From contig NZ_AP019782.1 in assembly GCF_019669985.1 (NCBI RefSeq), forward strand, positions 1,663,501-1,727,500: 64,000 nt of DNA, read 5' to 3'. Both the position numbers and the translations under genes were made by a program. This document shows, in pieces, positions 35,122 to 44,983 of this stretch. Within the stretch, counting starts at the first letter, position 1; each line of letters starts with the position of its first letter. The notes under the pieces are model-generated. The model had not been told where the DNA came from and made no database searches. It saw only the letters and a list, made by a program, of their open reading frames with translations. The DNA comes from Methylogaea oryzae (lineage in GTDB: Bacteria > Pseudomonadota > Gammaproteobacteria > Methylococcales > Methylococcaceae).

Positions 35122-36702
35122 TTACAGCTCTCGGGTAGCGCTGAAATGGATGTCCGGCCAACGCTCCTGGGTCAGTTGCAAATTGACGCGGCTGGGCGCC
35201 AGATAAACCAGATAACCGCCGCCGTCTTCGCCCAGGTTGTCGAAGCATTTCTTCTTGAAGTCTTCCAGTTTCTTCGGATCGTCGCAGCTGACCCAGCGGG
35301 CGGTGGTGACGGAAATGCCGTCGTAGACGCAGTCCACGTTGTATTCCGACTTGAGGCGGAACGCCGTCACGTCGAACTGCAACACGCCCACGGCGCCGAG
35401 GATCAGGTCGTTGTTCTTCATCGGCTTGAACAACTGGGTGGCGCCTTCCTCGGAAAGCTGCTGCAAGCCTTTCTGCAGGGCTTTGGCACGCAGCGGGTCC
35501 TTCAGCACCACGCGGCGGAACAATTCCGGGGCGAAGTAGGGGATGCCCTCGAACTTGAGGTTCTCGCCCTGGGTGAAAGTGTCCCCCACCTGAATGGTGC
35601 CGTGGTTGGGCAGGCCGATGATGTCGCCGGGCCAGGCTTCGTCCACGTGCTCGCGGCTGTCGGCTTGGAACGTCATGGCGTTGCTCACCTGCATCTGCTT
35701 GCCGGTGCGCACGTGGTACAGCTTCATGCCCTTGGTGAACTTGCCCGAATTGACGCGCATGAAGGCGATGCGGTCGCGGTGCTGCGGGTCCATGTTGGCT
35801 TGGATCTTGAACACCACGCCGCTGAATTTCTCCTCGTCCGGCTGTACCACCCGTTGCCGCGCTTGGCGCGGGAACGGCGACGGGGCGAATTCGGCGAAAG
35901 CGTCCAGCAACTCCTGGATGCCGAAGTTGTTGATGGCCGAGCCGAAGAACACCGGCGTTTGCTTGCCGGCCAAGTAGGCCTGGAGGTCGAACTCGTGGCT
36001 GGCGCCTTGCACCAGCTCGATTTCGCCGCGCAGCTCGTCCGCCATGTCGCCCAGCACTTCGTCCAGCTTGGGATTGTCCAGGCCCTGGATCACCTCGCCC
36101 TTGACGATCTTGCCGCCGTGGGTGGGGCTGAACAGGTGGATGGCGTCCTCGCGCAGGTTGTACACGCCCTTGAAGCGCTTGCCCATGCCGATGGGCCAGG
36201 TCATGGGAGTGCACTGGATGTTGAGCACCGACTCCACTTCGTCCAGCAGCTCGATGGGCTCGCGGCCTTCCCGGTCCAGCTTGTTGATGAAGGTGAGGAT
36301 GGGGGTGTCGCGCAGCCGGCACACTTCCATCAATTTGATGGTGCGCTCTTCCACGCCCTTGGCCGAGTCGATGACCATGAGGGCGGAGTCCACCGCCGTC
36401 AGGGTGCGGTAGGTGTCTTCCGAGAAGTCCTCGTGGCCCGGCGTGTCCAGCAGGTTGACGATGCGGCCCATGTGCTCGAACTGCATTACCGAGGTGGTCA
36501 CGGAAATACCGCGTTCCTTTTCCATCTCCATCCAGTCGGAGGTGGCGTGGCGCGCCGCCTTGCGGCCCTTGACGGTGCCGGCCAGCTGGATGGCGCCGCC
36601 GAACAGCAGCAGCTTTTCGGTGAGGGTGGTTTTACCCGCGTCGGGGTGGGAGATGATGGCGAAAGTGCGCCGCCTCTCCAGTTCGTAAGGCTGTTCTGAC
36701 AT
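35122..36702 (-). CDS. prfC: peptide chain release factor 3
   Basis: 526 residues, full length. The GTPase motifs are [29 protein letters not shown] and [10 protein letters not shown]. Domain II and the C-terminal RF3 domain ([16 protein letters not shown]) follow. RF3 removes RF1 and RF2 from the ribosome after termination. It is transcribed alone. Confidence 0.97.
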   Translation of the reverse strand: MSEQPYELERRRTFAIISHPDAGKTTLTEKLLLFGGAIQLAGTVKGRKAARHATSDWMEMEKERGISVTTSVMQFEHMGRIVNLLDTPGHEDFSEDTYRTLTAVDSALMVIDSAKGVEERTIKLMEVCRLRDTPILTFINKLDREGREPIELLDEVESVLNIQCTPMTWPIGMGKRFKGVYNLREDAIHLFSPTHGGKIVKGEVIQGLDNPKLDEVLGDMADELRGEIELVQGASHEFDLQAYLAGKQTPVFFGSAINNFGIQELLDAFAEFAPSPFPRQARQRVVQPDEEKFSGVVFKIQANMDPQHRDRIAFMRVNSGKFTKGMKLYHVRTGKQMQVSNAMTFQADSREHVDEAWPGDIIGLPNHGTIQVGDTFTQGENLKFEGIPYFAPELFRRVVLKDPLRAKALQKGLQQLSEEGATQLFKPMKNNDLILGAVGVLQFDVTAFRLKSEYNVDCVYDGISVTTARWVSCDDPKKLEDFKKKCFDNLGEDGGGYLVYLAPSRVNLQLTQERWPDIHFSATREL

Positions 36703-36759
36703 GGGGGCCGGGAAGAAAAAAGGGAGTATTGTCCCCGGACGGGATGGCCGGGGACAAGT

Positions 36760-37506
36760 TCAATTGTTCCAGTATACGCCGAACAGGCCGCTGTAATCGT
36801 TGCCGCTGCGCGCCGCCGGCACCTGCACGCCGAAACTCATGGTCCAGTGCCGCGTCGGGCTGTAGCTGAGTTTCACGGTGGAACCGCCGACGTTGTTGCG
36901 GCCCGACAGATAATCGCCTTCCAGAACCAGCCTGTCGGCGATCAACGGCACTTCCAGGTTGGCGTGCCAGCCGAAAGCGTCGCGCCTGCGGCCGGCCATG
37001 GCGGCATTGGCGTAGTAGCCGCCCAGGTGCAGCTCAGTGCCCCAGCTCGGGTGCACCCATTGGCTGTCCACGTAGGTGAAGTCCAGCAAGCGGGTGAGGC
37101 CGGTATGGTGAAACGCCGCGCCGGTTTGCGTGCCGGCGATCAGTTCCCAGCCGTCGGCGAGCCCCCAGTGTTTCTCCAGGTTGAACAGCGCGTCCGGCTC
37201 GATCCACAAGGTGGCGGGCGCGGCGGAATAAAAACCGGCGTTGAGCACGCTGAAGCCGGCATTGACTCCCCACGGCAGGCCGTAGTCCAGCGTGGTGTTG
37301 CTGCTGCCCTGGCCGGCGTAGAAATTCAATTCTTCCGAAACATGCCAGCGGCCGGATGGGGTGATTTCTATATCCGGCGTGTTGTGCACGCGGCCTTTGT
37401 GCTTTTTGGACGATTTCTCGTCGCTCGGCGCGGCGTTAAGCGGCGGCGCCGCGCCGATGAGGGCGAGGCAAAGAATCAATGTTGGATATTTGGACCGTGC
37501 GGCCAT
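36760..37506 (-). CDS. predicted outer-membrane beta-barrel protein
   Basis: 248 residues. A signal peptide (LILCLALIGAAPPLNAAPS) is followed by a Lys-rich stretch and many alternating hydrophobic, Gly/Tyr/Trp-rich strands. The protein ends in GLFGVYWNN, fitting a barrel C-terminus, although the last residue is Asn and not Phe. No specific family is recognised. It faces the hybrid kinase gene divergently, so the two share a 134-base promoter region. Confidence 0.65.
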   Translation of the reverse strand: MAARSKYPTLILCLALIGAAPPLNAAPSDEKSSKKHKGRVHNTPDIEITPSGRWHVSEELNFYAGQGSSNTTLDYGLPWGVNAGFSVLNAGFYSAAPATLWIEPDALFNLEKHWGLADGWELIAGTQTGAAFHHTGLTRLLDFTYVDSQWVHPSWGTELHLGGYYANAAMAGRRRDAFGWHANLEVPLIADRLVLEGDYLSGRNNVGGSTVKLSYSPTRHWTMSFGVQVPAARSGNDYSGLFGVYWNN

Positions 37507-37640
37507 TCCGTGCGCTGCTCCGAACGTTCTTGAGAACCGGCGGCGAGGGTATTATAGGGCCGGCAATCGTTGCATAATTCGTCTAACGATTTGACGCCGC
37601 GTGGTAGCGGTTACCGCAACTCCCGAAATTCCCGACCACG

Positions 37641-40600
37641 ATGGCGAGCATCAGCGACTATCTTGAATTTTTACCGGGCGTTCCCGATCCGGCGCTGACC
37701 TTGGTGGGGCATTACAACGCCTCGTTGGTGGCGTTGTCGATATTGATCGCGATTTTCTCCTCCTACGCGGCCGTGTATGTGGCGGATCAGGTCAAGTCGT
37801 CGGCCGGTCCGTTAGAAAGCGCGGCCTGGCTGGCGGTCGGTTCGCTGGCCATGGGCGGCGGCATGTGGTCCATGCACTTCGTCGGCATGCTCGCCTTCCA
37901 GTTGCCCTGCGTGGTGCATTACGACGCGACGGCCACCGCCGCCTCCATGATCCCCGGCATTTTCGCCAGCGCGCTGGCGCTGGCGACCATCAGCCGGCGG
38001 GAGATTTCCGCGGCGCGCTTGCTGGGGGGCGGCGTGTTGCTCGGCGCGGGCATCGGCGCCATGCATTACGGCGGCATGGCGGCCATGCGCATGAGTGCGT
38101 TGTTGCGTTACGAGCCCCGGTTGTTCGCGCTGTCCCTGTTGGTGGCGGTGGTGTTTTCGGTGCTGGCCCTGTGGGCCAGGTTCGGGTTGCAGCGTTTGGT
38201 GAAGCGTCCCCAGTGGGCTTGCCTGGTCAGCGCCGCCGTGATGGGCGTGGCCATGTCGGGTATGCACTATACCGCCATGGCGTCGGCTTATTTCCTGCGC
38301 AGCGGCGAGCCGGAGGAGAGCAACGTGGCTTTTGATGCTGCCTTGATGGCGATGGCGGTCGTTACGGTAACGCTGCTGGTGATCGGCGTGGTGATTATCG
38401 CCGCCTATGCCAACCGCTATTTCTGCATGGCGCAGGAGTTGGAGCGCGCCAAGCGAACCCTGGACGACGAGCGCACGTTTCTCGACCGGATCATCAACGC
38501 CGTCGCCGACCCGATTTTCGTCATGGATCGTCAGGGCCGCATCGTCCTGGTTAACGACGCCTATTGCGGCTTTTTTCACCGGCGCCGGGAAGATTTGCTG
38601 GGAAGTGCCGGCGGCGACATCGGTTTCGATGACGGCATCGATTTGCTCAAGGCGCTGGGCGAAGACTCGCTCAACACCGCGCGGGTGAGCGTCCGCGAAG
38701 GCGTTTATGTGACGGCGAAAGACGAGCACCATCACATACAAGTCGGCGCCACGCCTTGTTTTCGCGCCGACGGCAGCCGTTTCGTCGTCGGCGTGGTGCG
38801 CGACGTCACCCAGCAGCGGCACGCGGTGGAGCGCATCGAGGAGGCTCAGCTGGCGGCGGAGAGCGCCAGCGCCATGAAAAGCCAGTTCCTGGCCAATATG
38901 TCCCACGAAATCCGTTCGCCCATGAACGGCATCATCGGCATCGCCGAGTTGCTGGCGGACACGCCGCTGGATCACGAGCAGCAGGGATACGTGCAAACCA
39001 TTGAGCGTTCGGCCCAGGCGTTGCTGGGGATCATCAACGACATCCTGGACTTCTCCAAGATCGAAGCCGGCAAGATGGAGCTGGAGCGGATCCCTTTCGA
39101 TCCCGGCGCGCTGGCGGAAAATTGCGCTGCCATGGTGGCGCCGCGGGCCTACGAAAAGGCCTTGTCCCTGGTGGTATCCGTCGACGCCGACACGCCGCCG
39201 CAGCTGTTGGGCGACCCGACCCGCCTGACCCAGATCCTGGTCAATTTCCTCACCAATGCCGTCAAGTTCACCTTCCAGGGCGAGGTCGTGCTGCGGGTGG
39301 AGAGCCGGGCCGGCGACGACGGCGGCGTCATTTTGCGTTTCGCCGTCAGCGATAGCGGCATCGGCATTTCCTCCCGGCAACTGGATCGATTGTTCATGCC
39401 CTTCATGCAGGCCGACGCCAGCACCACGCGCCGCTACGGCGGCACCGGCCTGGGGTTGTCCATCTGCAAGCGCTTGGCGGAGCTGATGGACGGCGGCATC
39501 GGGGCCGACAGCCGGGAAGGGCACGGTTCGACTTTCTGGGTGGAGCTTCCTTTCGCCCGGGCGGCCGGCGATATGCCGGCCCCCGCGGCGCCCGCGCTGG
39601 CCGGCAGGGGCGTCATCCTGATCGGCGGCGGGCGGAGCTTGCGGGAGAGCCTGCATGGCTACTTGAAACACTGGGGCGCCCAAGTGGAGGAGGCGGCCAC
39701 GCTGAAGCAGGCGTTGGAAATGTCGGCCACGGCCAAGGCGCTGCCGTTGCTGCTGGTGCTGAAGCACCCTTTCGGGGTGGTGGCGCGGCAGCGGTTGGAG
39801 GAGGCCAAGAATTCGCGGCGGCTAGACGTCGCGCTGTTGCTGGCGGCGCCGGATGAGGAAGCCGCGGTGGCGGCCCGCGCCATGGGCGTGCGCGTGTTGA
39901 TTCAACCGGTCGCGCGGCGGGCGTTGGCGGAGCTGTTGGCGCCGACGTCGGTCCCCGCCGTGCCGTCTACCGAGTCCGCCGCGGAGGCGCCCCGCCACGC
40001 CTCGGCCGACGCCTTGGACGCCGGACGGCTGATCCTGGTGGCGGAGGACAATCCGGTCAATCAGGTGGTGGCGGTCAGCGTGTTGAAAAAGCTGGGCTAT
40101 TCCGCCCACGTGGTGAGCAACGGCCAGGAGGCGGTGGATGCCCTGGCCCATTTGGCTTACGGCCTGATTTTCATGGACATGCAGATGCCTGTGATGGACG
40201 GCTTCGAGGCGACCCGCGCCATTCGGCAGGCGGAAGCGGCCGGCGGCGGGCATATCCCCATCGTCGCCATGACGGCCAACGCCATGGCCGGCGACCGCGA
40301 GCGGTGTTTGGCGGCGGGCATGGACGACTACGTCAGCAAGCCGATCAACGTCGCCAGGGTCAAAGAAGTGCTGGACTTGTGGCTGCCGGTCGCGAACGGG
40401 CCGGAAAAGCCGCCCGTCGCGGCCCCGGTGATTCAAGGGCCGGTGCTGGACCGGACGCGTCTGCAGGAGTTTCTCGGCGACGACGAGGCGGCGATCGGCG
40501 AGGCCCTCGGGGTATTCGTCGACAGCGTGCCGCAACGAGCCGACGGCTTGCGCGATGCCCTGGGGGCGGAAGATTACGAAAGGCTGCCGCTGCTGCTGAA

Positions 40601-40787
40601 GGATTTCCACGCGTCCAGCGAGAGTTTCGGCGCCATGCGCATGGCGCAAGTGCTGGCGGCATTGCACGCGTACGCCGAGCAGGGACAGTGGGCCGCGTTG
40701 CGGGAGGGAATGGCGTTGGTCGAGGGCGAACGTTCGGCGCTGGCCATGGCGCTGTTACAACTTGGCGGACAGGCGGAGCGAACCTGA
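37641..40787 (+). CDS. MHYT-domain hybrid sensor histidine kinase
   Basis: 1048 residues. Seven membrane helices contain three MHYT motifs ([23 protein letters not shown]), thought to bind copper or sense gas. A PAS domain (about 275-395), HisKA with H422 ([10 protein letters not shown]), and HATPase with DSGIGIS and GGTGLGLS follow. Then come a degenerate receiver, a complete receiver with D846 ([11 protein letters not shown]) and SKPI, and a C-terminal Hpt-like helix. The Hpt motif is damaged: [12 protein letters not shown] keeps a His near 989 but lacks the usual Lys-Gly. Its stop overlaps the start of the HDOD-receiver gene, its likely output partner. Confidence 0.93.
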   Translation: MASISDYLEFLPGVPDPALTLVGHYNASLVALSILIAIFSSYAAVYVADQVKSSAGPLESAAWLAVGSLAMGGGMWSMHFVGMLAFQLPCVVHYDATATAASMIPGIFASALALATISRREISAARLLGGGVLLGAGIGAMHYGGMAAMRMSALLRYEPRLFALSLLVAVVFSVLALWARFGLQRLVKRPQWACLVSAAVMGVAMSGMHYTAMASAYFLRSGEPEESNVAFDAALMAMAVVTVTLLVIGVVIIAAYANRYFCMAQELERAKRTLDDERTFLDRIINAVADPIFVMDRQGRIVLVNDAYCGFFHRRREDLLGSAGGDIGFDDGIDLLKALGEDSLNTARVSVREGVYVTAKDEHHHIQVGATPCFRADGSRFVVGVVRDVTQQRHAVERIEEAQLAAESASAMKSQFLANMSHEIRSPMNGIIGIAELLADTPLDHEQQGYVQTIERSAQALLGIINDILDFSKIEAGKMELERIPFDPGALAENCAAMVAPRAYEKALSLVVSVDADTPPQLLGDPTRLTQILVNFLTNAVKFTFQGEVVLRVESRAGDDGGVILRFAVSDSGIGISSRQLDRLFMPFMQADASTTRRYGGTGLGLSICKRLAELMDGGIGADSREGHGSTFWVELPFARAAGDMPAPAAPALAGRGVILIGGGRSLRESLHGYLKHWGAQVEEAATLKQALEMSATAKALPLLLVLKHPFGVVARQRLEEAKNSRRLDVALLLAAPDEEAAVAARAMGVRVLIQPVARRALAELLAPTSVPAVPSTESAAEAPRHASADALDAGRLILVAEDNPVNQVVAVSVLKKLGYSAHVVSNGQEAVDALAHLAYGLIFMDMQMPVMDGFEATRAIRQAEAAGGGHIPIVAMTANAMAGDRERCLAAGMDDYVSKPINVARVKEVLDLWLPVANGPEKPPVAAPVIQGPVLDRTRLQEFLGDDEAAIGEALGVFVDSVPQRADGLRDALGAEDYERLPLLLKDFHASSESFGAMRMAQVLAALHAYAEQGQWAALREGMALVEGERSALAMALLQLGGQAERT

Positions 40788-42682
40788 TGGATCCCAAACG
40801 TTACGACGAAATGAGGAGCAGCGACCGTTTGCCCTCTCCCAAGGGCGCCGCCTTGCGGGTGATGGAGCTGTGCCGGCAGGAGAATGTCGCGTTGACGGAA
40901 ATCGTCCGCACCCTCAATACGGATCCCGGCCTGGCCGGCCAGGTGATAAAACTGGCCAACTCGCCGGTGTACGCCCGCCCCAGGCCGGTGGTGGCCTTGT
41001 CGCCGGACATCATCATCAGCATCGGCATCCAGACCTTGCGCCAGATGGTGCTGGCGTTTTCGCTGATTTCCGCCAACCGCAAAGGGGAATGCCGCGAGTT
41101 CGACTACGAGGCGTTCTGGTCGCGCTCGGCCGCCACCGCGCTGGCGGCGAACAATCTCGGCGCGCTGGTGCCGGTGGCTCCCCACGCCGAGCTGTTCACC
41201 TGCGGCTTGTTGAGCGGCGTCGGCCGCTTGGGGCTGGCGACGGTTTATCCGGACGATTATTCCGATCTCCTGGCGCGCAGCCGCGGTTGCGGCGACGACG
41301 GATTGCTTGAGCTGGAGCGGCGAACTTTTTCCCTGGACCACAACCAGCTGACGGCGGCGATGATGCTGGACTGGGGCATTCCCAAACTGTTCAGCGAAAC
41401 CGTGCTGCTCCACGAGGGGCCGGACGACTGCGGTTTCGCCGTGGGCAGTCGCGCTTACAGCCTGGTTTACTTGTTGCATCTGGCGTCGCGGCTGGCGGCA
41501 TCCTGTTTCATGGCGGATCACGAACGCAGCGCGCAATTGCCCCGGCTGTTCGCCACGGCGGAAAAAATCGGCATCACGCCGGAGCAGCTGGTGCGCCTGG
41601 GCGATCGGATGCTGGACGAATGGCGCGATTGGAGTCGCTTGTTGCAATTGCACATTCACGACGACGTCGAGCCGTTTTCCTCCTTGGACGCCTTGTCCAG
41701 CGGCGTCCATGACGACTTTGCCGATCCCGATTTCGCCCGCGGCATCCGTTTGCTGATCGCCGACGACGACGCCGCCCTGGTGATGCTGCTGAGCAAGAAG
41801 ATCGCCAGCCTGGGGTATACGGTCTATACCGCCGCCGACGGCCGCCAAGCCCTGGAGCAAATCGCCGCCCATGCGCCGCACATGGTGCTGTCCGACGTGT
41901 TGATGCCGGAAATCGACGGCATCGAGCTTTGCCGCACCCTGCGGCGCAGGCTGGAGGGCCGGGGCGTCTATTTCATCCTGCTGACCGCGCATAAGGAAAA
42001 AGGCCATCTGGTGGAGGCGTTTCAAGCCGGGGCCGACGATTTCGTCATCAAGCCGGTGACGGTGCCGGCGCTGTTGGGCCGCTTGGCGGCGGGCACCCGC
42101 ATCGTTCGCTTGCAGGCCAAGCTGGAAGCGGAGCAGGCCCGTTTGCACGGCGAGGATGCGGCGGGCGCGGGCGAAATGCTCGACCGGATCAGCGGCCTGC
42201 CCAGCCGGCGTTACGCCATGATTCGCTTGAAAGAGCAGTGGGCCTTGGCGGAGCGCAACAACGTGCCGTTTAGCTGCCTGAGAGTCAGCCTAGGCTGGAA
42301 AGGAGGGCACGATCCAGAGCAGCTCAAGACGTTGTTGCCCCATGCCGCGAGGTTGTTGCGCGAAGCCTCGCGCGCCGAAGACGTGATCTGCCATTTCGGC
42401 GAGGGCCAGTTTTTTATCGTCAGCCCCCACTCGGTGTTGTCCACGGCCATGCATTTCGGCGAGCGGTTGTTGGTGCGCTTGGCGGAAATGCCCGCGACGG
42501 CGGACGGCGCGGCGCTCTGCGTCGCCATCGGCGCCACGGCTAGGTCCACGGCGGTGCGCGACGAGATGCAGCTTTTGCGTTTGGCGGAGGCGGCGTTGGC
42601 GCAAGCCGTCGAGCGCGGCGGCGGGCGAGCGGTATCGGCGATGGCCGACGAAGAGGCGCCGGGCGGCGTGGTTTTCAATTGA
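40787..42682 (+). CDS. HDOD-receiver-degenerate GGDEF response regulator
   Basis: 631 residues, start in a TGATG overlap with the kinase stop. An HDOD domain (LPSPKGAALRVMELCR, DPGLAGQVIKLANSP) covers about 1-290, a receiver with D370 (VLSDVLMPEIDG) and the Lys in VIKPV covers about 320-445, and a C-terminal GGDEF-like domain follows (ISGLPSRRYAMIRLKEQW). The active loop reads FGEGQF instead of GGDEF, so cyclase activity is unlikely. The normal order is receiver first, so HDOD at the front is unusual. It is probably phosphorylated by the upstream kinase and may sense or pass on a c-di-GMP-related signal. Confidence 0.9.
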   Translation: MDPKRYDEMRSSDRLPSPKGAALRVMELCRQENVALTEIVRTLNTDPGLAGQVIKLANSPVYARPRPVVALSPDIIISIGIQTLRQMVLAFSLISANRKGECREFDYEAFWSRSAATALAANNLGALVPVAPHAELFTCGLLSGVGRLGLATVYPDDYSDLLARSRGCGDDGLLELERRTFSLDHNQLTAAMMLDWGIPKLFSETVLLHEGPDDCGFAVGSRAYSLVYLLHLASRLAASCFMADHERSAQLPRLFATAEKIGITPEQLVRLGDRMLDEWRDWSRLLQLHIHDDVEPFSSLDALSSGVHDDFADPDFARGIRLLIADDDAALVMLLSKKIASLGYTVYTAADGRQALEQIAAHAPHMVLSDVLMPEIDGIELCRTLRRRLEGRGVYFILLTAHKEKGHLVEAFQAGADDFVIKPVTVPALLGRLAAGTRIVRLQAKLEAEQARLHGEDAAGAGEMLDRISGLPSRRYAMIRLKEQWALAERNNVPFSCLRVSLGWKGGHDPEQLKTLLPHAARLLREASRAEDVICHFGEGQFFIVSPHSVLSTAMHFGERLLVRLAEMPATADGAALCVAIGATARSTAVRDEMQLLRLAEAALAQAVERGGGRAVSAMADEEAPGGVVFN

Positions 42683-42723
42683 CCCAGCGTCGCAATCCGG
42701 TTGGCTAACCAAATCAATGAAGG

Positions 42724-43110
42724 GTGAGTGTTTTGCGTAAAACGGGAAGCGGCAAAAGCGTCGATTTGCAAGGCGGCTTGGTTTATTCCACCGAACACGG
42801 CCGCATGTGTCCCGAATGCCGCAAGCCGGTGGCGCAGTGCGCGTGCCGCAAGGCCGGACCGCCGGCGGCGGGCGGCCCGGTGCGGGTGCGGCGGGAAACC
42901 AAGGGGCGGGCCGGCAAGGGCGTGACGGTTATCGCCGGCGCGCCCTTGGATGCCGCCGGTCTGGCCGATTTGGGCAAACGGCTCAAGACCAAGTGCGGCT
43001 CCGGCGGCACGGTGAAGGATGGCACCATCGAAATCCAGGGCGATCACTGCGAGCTGGTGATGGAAGAGCTGAAGAAGCTGGGCTGGAACGTCAAGCGCTC
43101 GGGAGGCTAG
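42724..43110 (+). CDS. Sui1/YciH-family translation factor
   Basis: About 128 residues. The N-terminal LVYSTEHGRMCPECRKPVAQCACRK has the bacterial Sui1 cysteine pattern, and the core is the eIF1-like fold (GKGVTVIAG, TKCGSGGTVKDGTIEIQGDHCE, LGWNVKRSGG). It helps translation-initiation fidelity. The start could be GTG 42724 or TTG 42733; AAGGGTGAG lies across the first and just before the second, so the TTG is slightly better spaced. Confidence 0.92.
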   Translation: MSVLRKTGSGKSVDLQGGLVYSTEHGRMCPECRKPVAQCACRKAGPPAAGGPVRVRRETKGRAGKGVTVIAGAPLDAAGLADLGKRLKTKCGSGGTVKDGTIEIQGDHCELVMEELKKLGWNVKRSGG

Positions 43111-43115
43111 GTTCC

Positions 43116-43553
43116 GTGTTTTCCCACGAAATCGTGCCCTTGCTGAAAATCGCCATCGGGCCGGCGATATTGATTTCCGCGGTGGGCTTGTTGCTGCTCA
43201 CCATGAACAACCGGCTGGCCCATGCCACCGACCGGGTGAGGAGCTTGGCGAAAGAGGCCCAAGCCGCGGCCGAGCCGGGCAGGGCGCGTTTGAAGGCGCA
43301 GGTGGTCGTGCTGTGGCGCCGCACCCGCTTGCTGCGTCACGCCATCGAGCTGGTGATCCTGAGCGCGCTGTGCGGCGCTTTGTTGATCATCGCGCTGTTC
43401 GTGACGGTTTGGCTGGAAATGCCCCTGGCTTGGTTCATCGCCGCGTTGTTCATCGCGTCCTTGGCTTCCCTGATCGGTTCGCTCGTTTTGCTGATTTTGG
43501 ACGTGAACAAGTCGCTGGTGGCGCTGCAGTTGGAATTGGCGGGCGACGACTAG
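43116..43553 (+). CDS. DUF2721 family membrane protein
   Basis: 145 residues with a GTG start at 43116, GGGAGG nine bases upstream. GPAILISAVGLLLLTMNNRLAHATDRVRSL is characteristic of DUF2721, followed by a coil and two more hydrophobic helices. Function unknown. It is five bases downstream of sui1 and probably co-transcribed. Confidence 0.85.
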   Translation: MFSHEIVPLLKIAIGPAILISAVGLLLLTMNNRLAHATDRVRSLAKEAQAAAEPGRARLKAQVVVLWRRTRLLRHAIELVILSALCGALLIIALFVTVWLEMPLAWFIAALFIASLASLIGSLVLLILDVNKSLVALQLELAGDD

Positions 43554-43599
43554 GGAAGCGGGCCGGCGGATCCCTCTTGCCGCCGGCGCCGTCCTGGGG

Positions 43600-44202
43600 T
43601 CAGTGGGGCAGGCGGCAGGCTTCTGCGGCCTTGGGGTAGTCCGCTCCCACGCTGATGATGAAGGTGCTGACCTCCTCGAAGCTGAGCTGGGATTTCACCA
43701 CTTTCGATTCGTGCACGATCACCGTGAAACCGCTGGTGGGGTTGGGCGAGGTGGGAATGAACAGCACGTAGCACTCGCCTTCCTTGTTGGTGACGTAGGC
43801 CGGTACCCATACGCCGTCTTTGGGATATTCCACGTACACCACTTCGCGGACTTTTTCCTCGCCGCGGCCGCGGAACATGTCGATGACTTTTTTGCTCACC
43901 CGGTAGACGGTGCGGAGGAAAGGCAAGCGCTCGATGACCAGGTCGATCAGCGACACGATCAAGGATTGGCGGTGCTTGGTCAGCTCGTAGCCGATATAGA
44001 CCAGCAAGGCGTAGACGCCGAAGAACACCACGGCGGTGATCCAATATTGCCCGACCCAGCTTCTCACGTCGAACACGGTGTTCAACAGGAACTGGGCCAG
44101 CCAGATGGAAATTTGCATGACGACCACCAGCGGTATGACCGCCAGCAATCCCAGCAGGAAGTAATTGAGGGACGTTTTTAGTATTTGTAGTGGGTTCCTC
44201 AT
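43600..44202 (-). CDS. DUF502 family membrane protein
   Basis: 200 residues with two N-terminal helices (LLGLLAVIPLVVVMQISIWL and WITAVVFFGVYALLVYIGY), then the conserved segments IERLPFLRTVYRVSKKV, YPKDGVWVPAYVT and IPTSPNPTSGFTVIV. This pattern defines DUF502. Molecular role unknown. It converges with the DUF2721 gene. Confidence 0.9.
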   Translation of the reverse strand: MRNPLQILKTSLNYFLLGLLAVIPLVVVMQISIWLAQFLLNTVFDVRSWVGQYWITAVVFFGVYALLVYIGYELTKHRQSLIVSLIDLVIERLPFLRTVYRVSKKVIDMFRGRGEEKVREVVYVEYPKDGVWVPAYVTNKEGECYVLFIPTSPNPTSGFTVIVHESKVVKSQLSFEEVSTFIISVGADYPKAAEACRLPH

Positions 44203-44345
44203 GGCACAAGGCTCCGGCTGTCACAACAGTTTATGGAGGCACGATGATACCCCAAGCTTTGTCGGCGATACCAAACGCGTGGGATGCGCCGGATTTCCCC
44301 TCATCGTTCCGGGCCCTTAACTCCCGGCCGGAATTCCCAAAAACG

Positions 44346-44804
44346 CTAGGGAAGGATTTGATCGAGCGGCCTTGATTTCGGTAGTTCCGGGCGTTGCGAC
44401 GCCAAATCGTCGAGTATGGGGCAATCGGGTCGGTCGTCGCCCTGGCAGCCGAGGGCCAGGTTTTCCAAGGTGTTTTTCATCGCCTGCATTTCGCCGATTT
44501 TTTTCTCCAGGTCTTCGATGCGTTCCAGGGCGATGCGTTTCACTTCCTTGCTGGCCCGCTCCCGATCCTGCCACAGTTGCAGCAAGGCGGCGATTTCAGC
44601 CATGCCGAAGCCTAGCGTGCGGGCGCGGCGGATGAAGCGCAGGGTGTGCACTTCGGCCGCGCCGTACTGGCGGTAGCCGGATTCGGTGCGGCCGACTTTC
44701 GGCAGCAGGCCGAGGCTTTCGTAATAGCGGATCATTTTGGCGGATACGCCGGAGCGGGCGGCGGCCTGGCCGATGTTGAGGCGTTCGGCGCTGGAACAAA
44801 CCAT
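44346..44804 (-). CDS. cueR: CueR-like MerR-family regulator
   Basis: 152 residues. The N-terminal MerR helix-turn-helix (LNIGQAAARSGVSAKMIRYYESLGLL) is followed by a long coiled coil and the CueR metal loop with C120 and C128 (CQGDDRPDCP), spaced like the Cys pair of CueR. Ser85 sits where CueR has the Ser that marks monovalent-metal (Cu+, Ag+, Au+) sensors. MerR regulators twist promoters with overlong spacers. Two such promoters lie just upstream, one for this gene and one for the divergent methyltransferase. No copper exporter gene is adjacent, which is unusual. Confidence 0.88.
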   Translation of the reverse strand: MVCSSAERLNIGQAAARSGVSAKMIRYYESLGLLPKVGRTESGYRQYGAAEVHTLRFIRRARTLGFGMAEIAALLQLWQDRERASKEVKRIALERIEDLEKKIGEMQAMKNTLENLALGCQGDDRPDCPILDDLASQRPELPKSRPLDQILP

Positions 44805-44836
44805 GGAGGACTCCTGTCGGTGTGATGGGCGTTCCC

Positions 44837-44867
44837 AGAATAAACCTTGCCGTCATGGCAAGGTCAA
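44837..44867 (-). promoter_or_regulatory. MerR-type promoter and operator for cueR
   Basis: On the minus strand, -35 TTGACC (44862-44867) and -10 TATTCT (44837-44842) are separated by 19 bp. The spacer holds the perfect palindrome ACCTTGCC-N5-GGCAAGGT (44844-44864). The overlong spacer is the hallmark of MerR-controlled promoters. Confidence 0.88.
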
Positions 44868-44891
44868 GCGGGCGTGGTTCGGGCCGGTCGC

Positions 44892-44922
44892 TTGACTTTG
44901 CCACGATGGCAAGGTCTACCTT
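44892..44922 (+). promoter_or_regulatory. MerR-type promoter and operator for the methyltransferase gene
   Basis: -35 TTGACT (44892-44897) and -10 TACCTT (44917-44922) with a 19-bp spacer containing GACTTTGCC-N5-GGCAAGGTC (44894-44916), nearly identical to the cueR operator. The predicted transcript start is about 55 bases before the methyltransferase ATG. Confidence 0.85.
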
Positions 44923-44983
44923 GTCGCTGCGGCGGGCGGCACACCCGCCCCGGCCAAATTTTTCAAATCCATAGGAGATCGCG

